Part shown: in pieces, positions 25,371 through 34,307 of the stretch
How positions within the stretch are numbered: position 1 is the stretch's first letter
Layout of the letters: every line of letters begins with the position of its first letter
Origin: Rhodopseudomonas pentothenatexigens
GTDB lineage: Bacteria; Pseudomonadota; Alphaproteobacteria; Rhizobiales; Xanthobacteraceae
DNA length: 43,698 nt
Direction: 5' to 3'
Assembly (NCBI RefSeq): GCF_900218015.1
Contig: NZ_UFQQ01000035.1
Span: forward strand, 1 to 43,698
Program-made: the position numbers and the translations under genes
Notes under the pieces: generated by a model
What the model was told of the DNA's origin: nothing
Seen by the model: the letters and a program-made list of their open reading frames with translations, nothing else
Databases searched by the model: none

Positions 25371-28205
25371 TTACGCGTCGCGGTGCAGCTCCGACGCGAC
25401 CTTCTGCTGCGCCGGGATCGCGGTCGGCAGTGCGACGGGGCGCAGGCCGATCAATTCGGCGGTCCGCACCGCGGTCGCGGTCCACCAGCCGAACTGGTTG
25501 ATTCGCGAGTTCTCCAGAATCGCGATCGCGACCGCCGCCAGGAACGGCAGGCTCTGCAGCACCAGCACGCCGGCGAAGATGTAGATCTCGGTGATCTGGA
25601 TGTTGCTGTTGGAGACCACCAGAATCGCGGCGCCGATCAGCAGCAGCACGCCGATCACGGCTTCCCAGAACGCTTGGAATTCGACCGACATCATCGTCAG
25701 CCCGCCCTTGGAGGTGCGGGCGAAGGCGAGATGCTCGGTGATCAGGCCCTGGGCGACGGCGCGGGACACCGTCCATTGCACCGACATCGCCGCGATCATC
25801 GCGCCGAACATCTGCGGCACCCCGACCTTGACCCGCAGCCGGTACAGCACCAGGAAGTGCGCCAGCGTCACGATGAAGGAGGCGATGATCGGCAGGGTCA
25901 GGATCTTGTCGGGAATCGCGATGTCGGCGAAGGCGACGATCGGCACCCAGATCAGGTTGAGAATCGCCACCACCACGCCGAGGCTCTCGGCGCCGAGCCA
26001 GTTCAGCCAGCCTACGCCGAATTCACGGCGCTGGTCGCGGCTGAGGCGGCTGTTGCCGGGCATGAAGCGGCGCCAGTGCTTCTTGATGATCTGGAAGCCG
26101 CCATAGGCCCAGCGATGGCGCTGCTTCTTGAACGCCTCGTAGGTGTCCGGCAGCAGGCCGAAGCCGTAGCGGGTGTTGGTGTAGTGCGTGAGCCAGCCGT
26201 GCTCCATGATCTCGAGGCCGAGATCGGAGTCCTCGCAGATGGTGTCGCTCGACCAGCCGCCGGCCATGTCCATCGCGGCGCGCCGGATCAGGCACATCGT
26301 GCCGTGCACGATGATGCCGTTGTATTCGTTGCGCTGCACCATGCCGATGTCGAAGAACCCGGCATATTCGCCGTTCATGATGTAGTGCATCAGCGAGCGG
26401 TCGCCGTCGCGATGCTCCTGCGGCGCCTGCACCAGGCCGACCCGCGGATCATCGAACGCCGGGACGAGGTCCTTCAGCCAGTCCGGCGTCACCACATAGT
26501 CGGCGTCGATGATGCCGATGATCTCGGCGTCCGCCGCGGTTCGCTCCATCGCGATCCGCAGTGCGCCGGCCTTGAAGCCTTTGACCTTCTGGGCGTTGAT
26601 GAACTTGAAGCGTTCGCCGAGTTCGCGGCAGTGATCCCGGATCGGATCGGTGAAGGCGGCGTCGGGCGTGTTGTTGATGATCACCACGACTTCAAAGTTC
26701 GGGTAGTCGAGCCGCGCCAGCGCATCGAGCGTCTGCTTCAGCATCTCCGGCGGTTCGAAATAGGCCGGGACGTGGATCGACACCTTCGGGGCCTTGATCG
26801 GTTCGCCGCTGGCCAGCGCGGCCGCACGCTTGGCTTCCTGCGCGTCGGTGAGGGCGCGGGTGATCAGCCGGCGCGGCTTGCGGCCGAACGCGACGGCCGC
26901 GATCTCCTCGACCCGGGCGAGTGCGATCGCCACCAGCGGCACCAGCAGGATCATGCCCAGCGTCAGCGCGAAAGCCGAGCCGAACAGGAAGTAGTGTCCG
27001 TTCCAATAGGCGAACACCGTCGCGGCCCAGGCGCCGGCGCCGTGGGCGGCGGCCGACAGCAGCAGCGTCTGCATCGCCGTCGGGGCGGCGAGCTGCAGAA
27101 TCGGCAGCGACAGCAGGATGCCGACCAGCAGCGCGATGCCGGCCAGCTTCCAGTAGTTCGGATCGACCACCGGGCCGGTCCAGGCGAATTTCGGCTGGCG
27201 TGAGGCGTCGAGGAAGCCCCAATACGGACCGACGCCGCCCTCGAAGAACTTCCAGGGCTGATCGATCGCTTCGACGATGTTGTACTCCATGCCGACGGCG
27301 TCGGCGCGGCTGACGAAGTTGCGCAGCGTCACCGCCTGTTCGAACTGGCCGGGCACCGCGGCCTTGCGATTGTAGCCGGCGCTCGGCCAGCCGAATTCGG
27401 CGATCACGATGCGCTTGCCGGGGAAGGCGTCGCGCAGCTTCTGATAGATGATCATCGCCTGGTCGACCGCCTGCTTGGCGGAAAAGCCTTCCCAGTAGGG
27501 CAGGATGTGCGCGGCGATGAAGTCGACCGACGAGGCGAGCTCGGGATGCTCGAGCCAGATGTTCCAGATTTCGCCAGACGTAACCGGCGCTTTGACCTGA
27601 GACTTCACGCGCTGGATCAGCCGGGTCAGCCGCCGGACGTTGTTCTCGGCGGTCGCCCACCGCACCGCTTCGTCGCGCTTGTCGGCCGGCTGCGCTTCGG
27701 CGTCGCGCATCCGCTGGTTTTCTTCGGCCACCAGCCGGTAGCGCTCTTCGTCGCTGAGCCCGAGGTTTTCGAGCGGGATCTGGTCGCCGCGGTACACCGT
27801 CTCGTTGCCGACCACGATGCCGCTGACATTGGCATTGTGCTTGGCAAGGTCGATCGCCGCCTGGATCTCGCGCTCGTTGCGGGTGACGTCCTTGTCGATC
27901 CAGGCGCCGACATTGACCTTGAGGCCGAACTCGTTGGCGATCGGCGGCACCATCTCCGGGCCGCCGGTCGACGAATACAGACGGACGGCGCGGGTTTGCG
28001 GCGCCAGCTTCTTGAGGTCGGAGCGGATCCGCTCGGCGGTCGGGAAATTGTCGACGTCCGGATGACCGGAGCCGTCGAACGGCGCGTAGGACACGCTCGG
28101 CAGGATGCCGGTGAAATCGGCGGCTTGTTGTTTCTCCCGAAGGAGGCCCCAGAGCCCGGCGTGTGCGGCAGTGACGAGAAACAGAACGGCGACGACGACG
28201 CGCAT
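25371..28205 (-). CDS. ndvB: GH17-GT2 membrane beta-glucan synthase (NdvB-like)
   Basis: A 944-residue fusion expected to polymerise UDP-glucose to beta-1,3-glucan and remodel it in the periplasm. A signal/anchor helix opens the protein. Residues about 35-345 are a GH17-like transglycosylase with VVGNE (acid/base E135) and IAEFGWPSAG (nucleophile E270). Membrane helices follow at about 352-372, 378-400 and 408-432. The GT2 domain (about 470-710) has DAD at 567-569, ICEDSD (659) and QRHRW at 695-699. Several helices finish the protein. The same architecture occurs in NdvB of Pseudomonas and Bradyrhizobium. I use ATG 28205; the frame opens 21 codons earlier. The gene name is by similarity, not proven here. 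Confidence 0.85.
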   Translation of the reverse strand: MRVVVAVLFLVTAAHAGLWGLLREKQQAADFTGILPSVSYAPFDGSGHPDVDNFPTAERIRSDLKKLAPQTRAVRLYSSTGGPEMVPPIANEFGLKVNVGAWIDKDVTRNEREIQAAIDLAKHNANVSGIVVGNETVYRGDQIPLENLGLSDEERYRLVAEENQRMRDAEAQPADKRDEAVRWATAENNVRRLTRLIQRVKSQVKAPVTSGEIWNIWLEHPELASSVDFIAAHILPYWEGFSAKQAVDQAMIIYQKLRDAFPGKRIVIAEFGWPSAGYNRKAAVPGQFEQAVTLRNFVSRADAVGMEYNIVEAIDQPWKFFEGGVGPYWGFLDASRQPKFAWTGPVVDPNYWKLAGIALLVGILLSLPILQLAAPTAMQTLLLSAAAHGAGAWAATVFAYWNGHYFLFGSAFALTLGMILLVPLVAIALARVEEIAAVAFGRKPRRLITRALTDAQEAKRAAALASGEPIKAPKVSIHVPAYFEPPEMLKQTLDALARLDYPNFEVVVIINNTPDAAFTDPIRDHCRELGERFKFINAQKVKGFKAGALRIAMERTAADAEIIGIIDADYVVTPDWLKDLVPAFDDPRVGLVQAPQEHRDGDRSLMHYIMNGEYAGFFDIGMVQRNEYNGIIVHGTMCLIRRAAMDMAGGWSSDTICEDSDLGLEIMEHGWLTHYTNTRYGFGLLPDTYEAFKKQRHRWAYGGFQIIKKHWRRFMPGNSRLSRDQRREFGVGWLNWLGAESLGVVVAILNLIWVPIVAFADIAIPDKILTLPIIASFIVTLAHFLVLYRLRVKVGVPQMFGAMIAAMSVQWTVSRAVAQGLITEHLAFARTSKGGLTMMSVEFQAFWEAVIGVLLLIGAAILVVSNSNIQITEIYIFAGVLVLQSLPFLAAVAIAILENSRINQFGWWTATAVRTAELIGLRPVALPTAIPAQQKVASELHRDA

Positions 28206-28390
28206 CGCGACTAAACCATAAGGGGCCAGGTTGGCAGGTGGACTAACCCGTCCCCGAGGTCCGTCCACAGCGTCGGCGCATCACGGTTGCGATGCGTCCG
28301 GTGTCCAAGCAACTCGGCCGACCCCATGGCGAATTGAGGGCGTCCGGCGACCAAACCCGATAAATTCCCGATCGTTCCCGCGCGGTGGCG

Positions 28391-28972
28391 CTATTTCGCG
28401 GGAGCGGGCGCCGGAGTCGCCGGTTGCTGAGCGGGCGCCTGCGCCGGCTTGGCGGCCGGTCCCGGCGGCGTCGCGGCGGCTGCCGCGGGCTGCTGCTGGG
28501 CGGTCGGATTGATCCAGCATGCGTGTACGCGTCCGCTCAGGCTGTCCGGAGATTTCGGATCGATGGGACCGGATCGCACGACGCACCTGAACGCCGCCTG
28601 AATGTGGCCGGTCGGGCAGCCGAAACGGTCGTACATGTCGAGGTGGCGGAACGCGGTGTCGAGGTCGTCGCGCCACATCAGCACCACGACGCGGCGGCCG
28701 AGCCAGACGCATTCCGGATTGCCGGCGGGACCATTGATCGCCTGCGCGGCCTCGGCGAATTCGTCGGTCTTGCGCTGGCTTTCCTTGAGGGCGTCGGCGG
28801 TGGACTGAGTCGCCTGGTTGTTAGTGGTCGCCGGAGGCTTGGCGGTCTGGTCCTGGGCGCGCAGATCGCCGCTCTGGGCGATCGCGCCGCCGATCCCGAT
28901 CGACAAGGCAAGGCCGGTCAAGGCCAGGCAACGCAGCATCGCGTTCCGGAACTCAAGGAAAACTCGTCGCAT
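28391..28972 (-). CDS. Small secreted protein between the two GH17 genes (NdvD-like by position)
   Basis: A 193-residue protein with a signal peptide (hydrophobic LRCLALTGLALSIGIGGAIA, cut near AQS). A helical charged segment follows (about 45-80), then a compact domain with four cysteines (PECVWLGRR, FGCPTGH, FRCVV, HACWINP), and finally a Pro/Ala/Gln-rich low-complexity tail. In Bradyrhizobium a small gene (ndvD) between ndvB and ndvC is needed for cyclic glucan synthesis, and this gene holds the same position; the link is by position and size, not by a domain. Start ATG 28972 has GGGGA upstream; ATG 28939 is a possible shorter start. It is transcribed in the same direction as the NdvB-like gene. 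Confidence 0.65.
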   Translation of the reverse strand: MRRVFLEFRNAMLRCLALTGLALSIGIGGAIAQSGDLRAQDQTAKPPATTNNQATQSTADALKESQRKTDEFAEAAQAINGPAGNPECVWLGRRVVVLMWRDDLDTAFRHLDMYDRFGCPTGHIQAAFRCVVRSGPIDPKSPDSLSGRVHACWINPTAQQQPAAAAATPPGPAAKPAQAPAQQPATPAPAPAK

Positions 28973-29235
28973 CGTGTCCCCGATCTCGTTGCCGGGCCAT
29001 CGCGGCACCGGTCCCATCCACCTGATGCCGCTCGAATTCGTCGCCGATAGGGCGTGGCCCTCGGCAGAATCCCATGACGGACATTTTGGATTTTGTCCAG
29101 CAATGGCAGTTGGTCATTCGGTGCATGGCGACCAATTGATGGCGGACGATCGACGGTCGCAGCGGTGCCGGGAGCGGGCGGTGCGTAAGGCGGCCTTGGC
29201 AGATCGATCGCGAGCGGCTAATCGACGGGACCCTT
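28973..29235. promoter_or_regulatory. Divergent control region of the glucan genes
   Basis: A 263-bp gap between the divergent NdvD-like and NdvC-like genes, so promoters for both are expected here. It contains two dyads: GGACA...TGTCC (29079-29098) and TTGGTC...GACCAA (29110-29135, 14-nt spacer). The stretch between them is locally AT-richer. No clear -35/-10 pairs were fixed. The dyads are candidate operator sites only. Confidence 0.35.
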
Positions 29236-30870
29236 TTGCAACGGACGGAATTAAAATCCTTGCGCACGCCGCTGCTGTTGATCCCGATTTCGTTGGCCGT
29301 GATCTTCGGCGTGTGGTGGTGGATCGCCACGCCGATCACACTCGAACGCGCGCCGCTCGAGGCCGACTCGAAATTGGAATGCGTGTCCTACGCGCCGTTT
29401 CGCGGCACGCAGACGCCGCTCGATCCGACCACGCATATCGATGCCGAGCAGATCGCCCAGGACATGGCGCAGCTCGCCAAGATCTCGAATTGCGTCCGGA
29501 CCTATTCGATCGATAACGGCCTCGACCAGCTGCCGCCGCTCGCCGCCAAGGTCGGGCTGAAGGTGCTGCAGGGCATCTGGCTGTCCAACGACCGCTCGAA
29601 GAACTTGGCGCAGATCGCCACCGCGGTCGGCCTCACCAAGGCCTATCCGGACGTGATCACCGGTCTGGTCGTCGGCAACGAGGTGTTGCTGCGCGGCGAG
29701 ATGACCGCAGCAGATCTCGCCGCCACCATCCGCCTGGTGAAAGCGCAGGCCAAGGTGCCGGTGACTTACGCCGACGTCTGGGAGTACTGGCTGCGCAACC
29801 GCGAGATCTACGACGCGGTGGATTTCGTCACCATTCACATCCTGCCGTACTGGGAGGACATGCCGGTCCGCGCCCGCTACGCCGCCAACCACGTCGATGC
29901 GATCCGCAAGCAGGTCGCGGTGGCGTTTCCGGGCAAGGAGATCCTGATCGGCGAGACCGGCTGGCCGAGCGCCGGCCGGATGCGCGAGGGCGCGCTGCCG
30001 TCGCTCACCAATCAGGCGCGGGTGGTGTCCGAGATCCTCACCCTCGCCAAGCGCGAGCATTTCCGCGTCAACCTGATCGAAGCCTACGACCAGCCGTGGA
30101 AGCGCAATCTCGAAGGCACCGTCGGCGGCTATTGGGGGCTGATCGACGCCGACAACCGCGCCTTGAAGTACCCGGCCGGCGAGCCGATCAGCAACTTCCC
30201 GCAGTGGAAGCTGGCGATGGCGGCGGGCATGGCGCTCAGCCTGGCGGTGTTCGTCACCGCGATGCTGACGCTGCGCCGGCGGCCGTGGTCGCCGCGTCTG
30301 GTGTCGTGGCTGGCGGTTGGCACCTCTGCCACCGTGGCGGGAATTCTTCTCGGCGTGGCGGTCGACAAGCTGTTGGTCGAAAGCTACGGCGCTGGGCGCT
30401 GGGCGCAATGGGGCCTGCTGCTCGCCAGCGGCATTTTGACGCCGATCCTCGCCGCGCGCGCACTGATGTCCGGCCGGTCGATCCCGACCTTTCTCGACCT
30501 GTTCGGGCCAAAGGAAGATCGTTCGCGTTCGCTGACGACCTGGGCGCTCGGCCTGTCGGTCGCGGTGACCGTGCTGATCGCCGCCCAGACCGCGCTCGGC
30601 TTCACCTTCGATCCGCGCTACCGGGATTTCCCGTTCGCGTCGCTGACCATGGCGGTGATGCCGCTGTTCCTGCTGATGCTGCTGAACCGGCCGCAACAGG
30701 GGCCGCGGCCGATCGCCGAGGCCTCGTTCGCCGGGCTGTTCGTCGCCTGTGCGCTGTACACGGTGTTCAACGAGGGGCCGAAGAACTGGCAGTCGCTGTG
30801 GACCTGCGCGGTCTATGCGATGCTGGCGCTCACGCTGTGGCGGGCGCGGGTCGCGCAAACCCCAAAATGA
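29236..30870 (+). CDS. ndvC: GH17-type beta-glucosyltransferase with membrane domain (NdvC-like)
   Basis: A 544-residue protein with an N-terminal anchor (residues 11-31), a periplasmic GH17 domain (about 45-320) and about seven membrane helices to the end. Catalytic glutamates are E149 in VVGNEVLLRGE and E240 in IGETGWPSAG. Length and layout fit NdvC of Bradyrhizobium, a membrane protein of about 62 kDa needed for the beta-1,6 links of its cyclic glucan. There is no GT2 domain, so it should act on chains made by the NdvB-like protein. The start is TTG 29236; a TTG at 29254 is a possible alternative. It ends overlapping the convergent small membrane gene by 41 nt. Confidence 0.8.
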   Translation: MQRTELKSLRTPLLLIPISLAVIFGVWWWIATPITLERAPLEADSKLECVSYAPFRGTQTPLDPTTHIDAEQIAQDMAQLAKISNCVRTYSIDNGLDQLPPLAAKVGLKVLQGIWLSNDRSKNLAQIATAVGLTKAYPDVITGLVVGNEVLLRGEMTAADLAATIRLVKAQAKVPVTYADVWEYWLRNREIYDAVDFVTIHILPYWEDMPVRARYAANHVDAIRKQVAVAFPGKEILIGETGWPSAGRMREGALPSLTNQARVVSEILTLAKREHFRVNLIEAYDQPWKRNLEGTVGGYWGLIDADNRALKYPAGEPISNFPQWKLAMAAGMALSLAVFVTAMLTLRRRPWSPRLVSWLAVGTSATVAGILLGVAVDKLLVESYGAGRWAQWGLLLASGILTPILAARALMSGRSIPTFLDLFGPKEDRSRSLTTWALGLSVAVTVLIAAQTALGFTFDPRYRDFPFASLTMAVMPLFLLMLLNRPQQGPRPIAEASFAGLFVACALYTVFNEGPKNWQSLWTCAVYAMLALTLWRARVAQTPK

Positions 30871-31210
30871 GCAGGCCGATCGCGATCCCCGACAGCGCGA
30901 TGTTGTAGAGCACGATGCCGAATCCGGCGCAGATCAGTCCGCCGGTCAGCAGCACGATCGACGGCCGGATGAAGTGCAGCGTGGCGATCACCAGCGCGGC
31001 GATGCCGAAGACCGAATTCTGAAACAGATAGGTCATCAGCATCCGGGACTTGCACAGCATCGAGCGCAGCCCGGCGTCGCACGCCAGGGCCACGGTCGAC
31101 AGTTCGATGGCGAGGTAGCGCAGATACAGCGCATAGCCGACGGTCGAGAACCCGACGATCAGCAGGAACTGCACCTGGTACGGCGTGAGGCGGAACGGTT
31201 TCTTCTTCAT
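30830..31210 (-). CDS. Small integral membrane protein
   Basis: A 126-residue protein with a Lys-rich start (MKKKPFRLTPYQVQ) and about four hydrophobic helices: 14-34, a weaker one at 58-80, 82-97 and 100-118. Two cysteines lie in the loop ALACDAGLRSMLCKSR. I do not recognise a family. Its 3' end overlaps the convergent NdvC-like gene by 41 nt, and 68 nt separate it from the upstream SPOR-domain gene on the same strand, so the two may share a transcript. Confidence 0.6.
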   Translation of the reverse strand: MKKKPFRLTPYQVQFLLIVGFSTVGYALYLRYLAIELSTVALACDAGLRSMLCKSRMLMTYLFQNSVFGIAALVIATLHFIRPSIVLLTGGLICAGFGIVLYNIALSGIAIGLLILGFARPAPATA

Positions 31211-31278
31211 GGCGTGACTATGCTGCGCTTCGGGATGTCGGACAAGCTGATGCGACCGGGCGACGGCCGCCGGGGCTT

Positions 31279-32661
31279 TTAGCGGATCCCGAGGATCGAC
31301 GACAGGGTGGACTGCCGCTGCGGTGGCGGCTCTTGGGGCGGCGCCGGAGGCGGCGGCGGTTCGGGCGTCTGCAGAGTGACGCGTTCGCGAGTCCGCCGCA
31401 CCGGACGCTGGGGCGCCTGCTGCGGCGCCGCCGCGGGCGCGATCATCGGCAGTCGCTGGCCGTCATACACCGAGGCTTCGCAGCCGCGGTCGGCGGCGCC
31501 GAGCGCCGCACAGACTTTGGCGGCGGCCGCAGCATCCGCGATCGGGCCCGCCACCAAGCGCAACTGCGTGGCGTTGCCGTTCTCTTTGATCATGATGATC
31601 GGCTGTAGGCCCTTCAGTGCCTTCTGGGTTTTCGACAGCTTGCGCCACAGCCCGCGCAGGCCCTCGACCGTATTGGCGGTGCCGAGATCGACGCCGAATT
31701 CGGTGCGCGGCGCCGGGGTCTCCTCGACAGCCTCCGGTTCCTCGGCGGGCTCCTGCGTCGCCGCTTTGGCCTCCTGCAGTCTGGCTGCGCCCGGATCGGG
31801 GGGCGCCAGGATCGAACGCGACGGCATCAGCGGCGTGCTCGAGATCATCGCCGCGCTGGCGTTCTGAACCGTCGGCTTCTCCGCCGGGGCTGGCTCGAGC
31901 CGGACCCTGTCGTGGCGAGGTTTGTCCTGAGATTTCTCGGCCACCGCCTTGTCTTCCGTCGGCTTTTTGGCCTCGGCGGTGGGGGGCGGAGAGCCATGGG
32001 CAGGCGCAGCAGGCGCCTCGTCTGGCTTGGCCTGCGGCAGCGGCACCGCCTCGGACTGCACCGCGACCGTGACCGGCGTGATCGCGGATGCAGGCGGTTC
32101 GATCGCCCCGAGCTTCCGGGGCGGCGGCGAGGCGACATTCGGTTTCGCTTCGACCGCGGCGACCGTCGGGGCGATCGGCGCCGGCTCCTTGGGCGGAATC
32201 TCCGGCAGCGGCGCAGCCGCGGCGCGGTCGGCCGGCTTGTCCGAGCCGGCGTGAGGTCTGGTCGCGCCCGCCTGCACCCGCGCGATCGACCCGGTGACCG
32301 AATCCAGACCCTGTTCGAGACTGCCGACCCGCGCGAACAACCGGTCGCGGTCGCTGTTGAGCGACTCGATCGCCGCCGTCAGCCGGCTGGTCGCGGTCTG
32401 GGTGTCCTTGGCGAGCCGCTGGACCATCTGCGACTGCTGGGCGACGTCGGCCGCAACCGTCTGATCGCGGCGGCGATCCGTGACGTTCTGGACTGCCATG
32501 ATGGCGATCACCACCGCCCCGAGTGATGCCGCCGCCCACGACCCCAGCCGCCATTTTTCCTGGCTGTCGAGCGGGTCCTCGTCCGCCAGCAGACGCGTCA
32601 GCCAGCCGCCCGACTCCTCGGTCGCGAAGCTGTCTGCCAGATCGTCGGTCTTTCTGGCCAT
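31279..32661 (-). CDS. SPOR-domain membrane protein
   Basis: A 460-residue bitopic protein. Cytoplasmic residues 1-40 are acidic, a single membrane helix follows (WAAASLGAVVIAIMAVQ, about 43-59), then a coiled-coil stretch (about 65-125) and a long Pro/Ala/Glu-rich linker. Near 325-415 is a SPOR-like domain: FGVDLGTANTVEGLRGLW, LKGLQPIIMIKE, TQLRLVAGPIADAAAAAKVC. SPOR domains bind denuded septal peptidoglycan, so a role in cell division or wall maturation is likely. The end is Pro/Gln-rich. It is divergent from glmU across 166 bp, which must hold both promoters. Confidence 0.8.
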   Translation of the reverse strand: MARKTDDLADSFATEESGGWLTRLLADEDPLDSQEKWRLGSWAAASLGAVVIAIMAVQNVTDRRRDQTVAADVAQQSQMVQRLAKDTQTATSRLTAAIESLNSDRDRLFARVGSLEQGLDSVTGSIARVQAGATRPHAGSDKPADRAAAAPLPEIPPKEPAPIAPTVAAVEAKPNVASPPPRKLGAIEPPASAITPVTVAVQSEAVPLPQAKPDEAPAAPAHGSPPPTAEAKKPTEDKAVAEKSQDKPRHDRVRLEPAPAEKPTVQNASAAMISSTPLMPSRSILAPPDPGAARLQEAKAATQEPAEEPEAVEETPAPRTEFGVDLGTANTVEGLRGLWRKLSKTQKALKGLQPIIMIKENGNATQLRLVAGPIADAAAAAKVCAALGAADRGCEASVYDGQRLPMIAPAAAPQQAPQRPVRRTRERVTLQTPEPPPPPAPPQEPPPQRQSTLSSILGIR

Positions 32662-32827
32662 CGGAAGGTCTCAAAGCCCAAGGCGCTAGGCGCGAATCAC
32701 CTCGCCAAGAGTATCAGGGAATTGTCGTTTTCAGGTGGGCCGCGCCGGCTGCGGCGACCGGAAAGCGATTTCCACTTCGCCGCAAAACGCTCTATGACGG
32801 CCGCATCAGCAAATCACGGATGTTGGA

Positions 32828-34186
32828 ATGACTGCCAGAACCAGCCTGACGATCGTGCTTGCCGCGGGCGAGGGCACGCGGATGCGATCTTCGCTGCCGA
32901 AGGTGTTGAACCCGGTCGCCGGCCGTTCGCTGCTCGCGCATGTGCTGAGCGCGGCGCCGCACGGTGGTCAAGACCGGCTGGCGGTGGTGATCGGCCCGGA
33001 TCATCAGGCGGTCGGCGCCGAGGCGAAGCGGGTTCGTCCCGACGCGGCGACCTTCGTGCAGGCCGAGCGGCTCGGCACCGCGCACGCGGTCCTGGCGGCG
33101 CGCGAGGCGATCGCCGCCGGCGCCGACGATGTGCTGATCGCGTTCGGCGACACGCCGCTGATCTCGGCCGAGACCTTCGGCCGGCTGCGCGAGCCGCTCC
33201 GCAACGGGGCCGCGCTGGTGGTGCTCGGTTTCCGCGCGGCCGATCCGACCGGCTATGGCCGGCTGGTGGTCGAGAACGGCGATCTGGTCGCGATCCGCGA
33301 GCAGGCCGACGCCAGCGAGGCCGAGCGCGCGATCACGCTGTGCAACGCCGGCGTGATGGCGATCGACGGCAAGGTCGCGCTCGACGTGCTCGGCAAGATC
33401 GGCAACGCCAACGCCAAGGGCGAGTACTATCTGACCGACGCGGTCGGAATCGTTCGCGACCTCGGCCTGAGCGCCAGCGTGATCGAGACCGGCGAGGACG
33501 AGGTCCGCGGCATCAACACCAAGGCGCAGCTCGCCGAGGCCGAGACCGTGATGCAGACTCGCCTTCGTCAGGCGGCGATGGCGGCGGGCGTGACGCTGAT
33601 CGCGCCGGAGACCGTGTATCTTGCGGTGGATACGACGTTCGGCAGGGACGTGGTGATCGAGCCGTTCGTGGTGATCGGTCCCGGCGTGTCGATCGGCGAC
33701 GGCGCGGTGATCCATTCGTTCTCGCACCTTGCCGAGGCCAAGATCGGCAGCAAGGCGCAGGTCGGGCCCTATGCGCGGTTGCGGCCGGGCACCTCGCTCG
33801 GCGACGGCGCCAAGATCGGCAATTTCGTCGAGACCAAAGCGGCGCAGATCGATGCCGGCGCCAAGGTCAATCATCTCACCTATATCGGCGACGCCCATAT
33901 CGGACCGTCCGCTAATATCGGGGCAGGGACCATCACCTGCAATTACGACGGCTTCGGCAAGCACAAGACCGAGATCGGCGCCGGGGCCTTCGTGGGCTCG
34001 AACTCGTCGCTGGTCGCGCCGGTGAAGATCGGCGCCGGCGCCTATATCGGGTCCGGCTCGGTGATCACCAAGGACGTGCCGGACGACGCGCTGGCGGTCG
34101 AACGCAACGAGCAACGCACCCGCGACGGCTGGGCCAAGCGTTTCCGCGACGCCAAATCGCGCGACCGCAAGCCGAAGGCGCACTGA
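32828..34186 (+). CDS. glmU: Bifunctional GlmU (GlcN-1-P acetyltransferase / GlcNAc-1-P uridyltransferase)
   Basis: Makes UDP-N-acetylglucosamine, the precursor of peptidoglycan and lipid A. It is 452 residues. The N-terminal uridyltransferase has [33 protein letters not shown] and GYGRLV. The C-terminal left-handed beta-helix (about 255-430) has hexapeptide repeats and the acetyltransferase signature GNFVETKAA, then [20 protein letters not shown]. The tail is Lys/Arg-rich. Together with glmS, 121 nt downstream, it covers both ends of the amino-sugar route. The gap between them may hold a separate glmS promoter or leader. Confidence 0.96.
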   Translation: MTARTSLTIVLAAGEGTRMRSSLPKVLNPVAGRSLLAHVLSAAPHGGQDRLAVVIGPDHQAVGAEAKRVRPDAATFVQAERLGTAHAVLAAREAIAAGADDVLIAFGDTPLISAETFGRLREPLRNGAALVVLGFRAADPTGYGRLVVENGDLVAIREQADASEAERAITLCNAGVMAIDGKVALDVLGKIGNANAKGEYYLTDAVGIVRDLGLSASVIETGEDEVRGINTKAQLAEAETVMQTRLRQAAMAAGVTLIAPETVYLAVDTTFGRDVVIEPFVVIGPGVSIGDGAVIHSFSHLAEAKIGSKAQVGPYARLRPGTSLGDGAKIGNFVETKAAQIDAGAKVNHLTYIGDAHIGPSANIGAGTITCNYDGFGKHKTEIGAGAFVGSNSSLVAPVKIGAGAYIGSGSVITKDVPDDALAVERNEQRTRDGWAKRFRDAKSRDRKPKAH

Positions 34187-34307
34187 TGCCGAGGTTGGCT
34201 TAACCTTGTCTCAAATCGCAATAATTGTTGACTACCAAGGCCTTCGCAGAAGCCGCTAAGACAGCATGGGCGCCGTGATCGAGCGGCGCGAGGGGGATTC
34301 CAACCGC

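Noticed and set aside
34187-34307. glmS ribozyme or other riboswitch
   Set aside because: The 121-nt gap is too short for the known ribozyme core, and it is not expected in this phylum; only weak inverted repeats are present.
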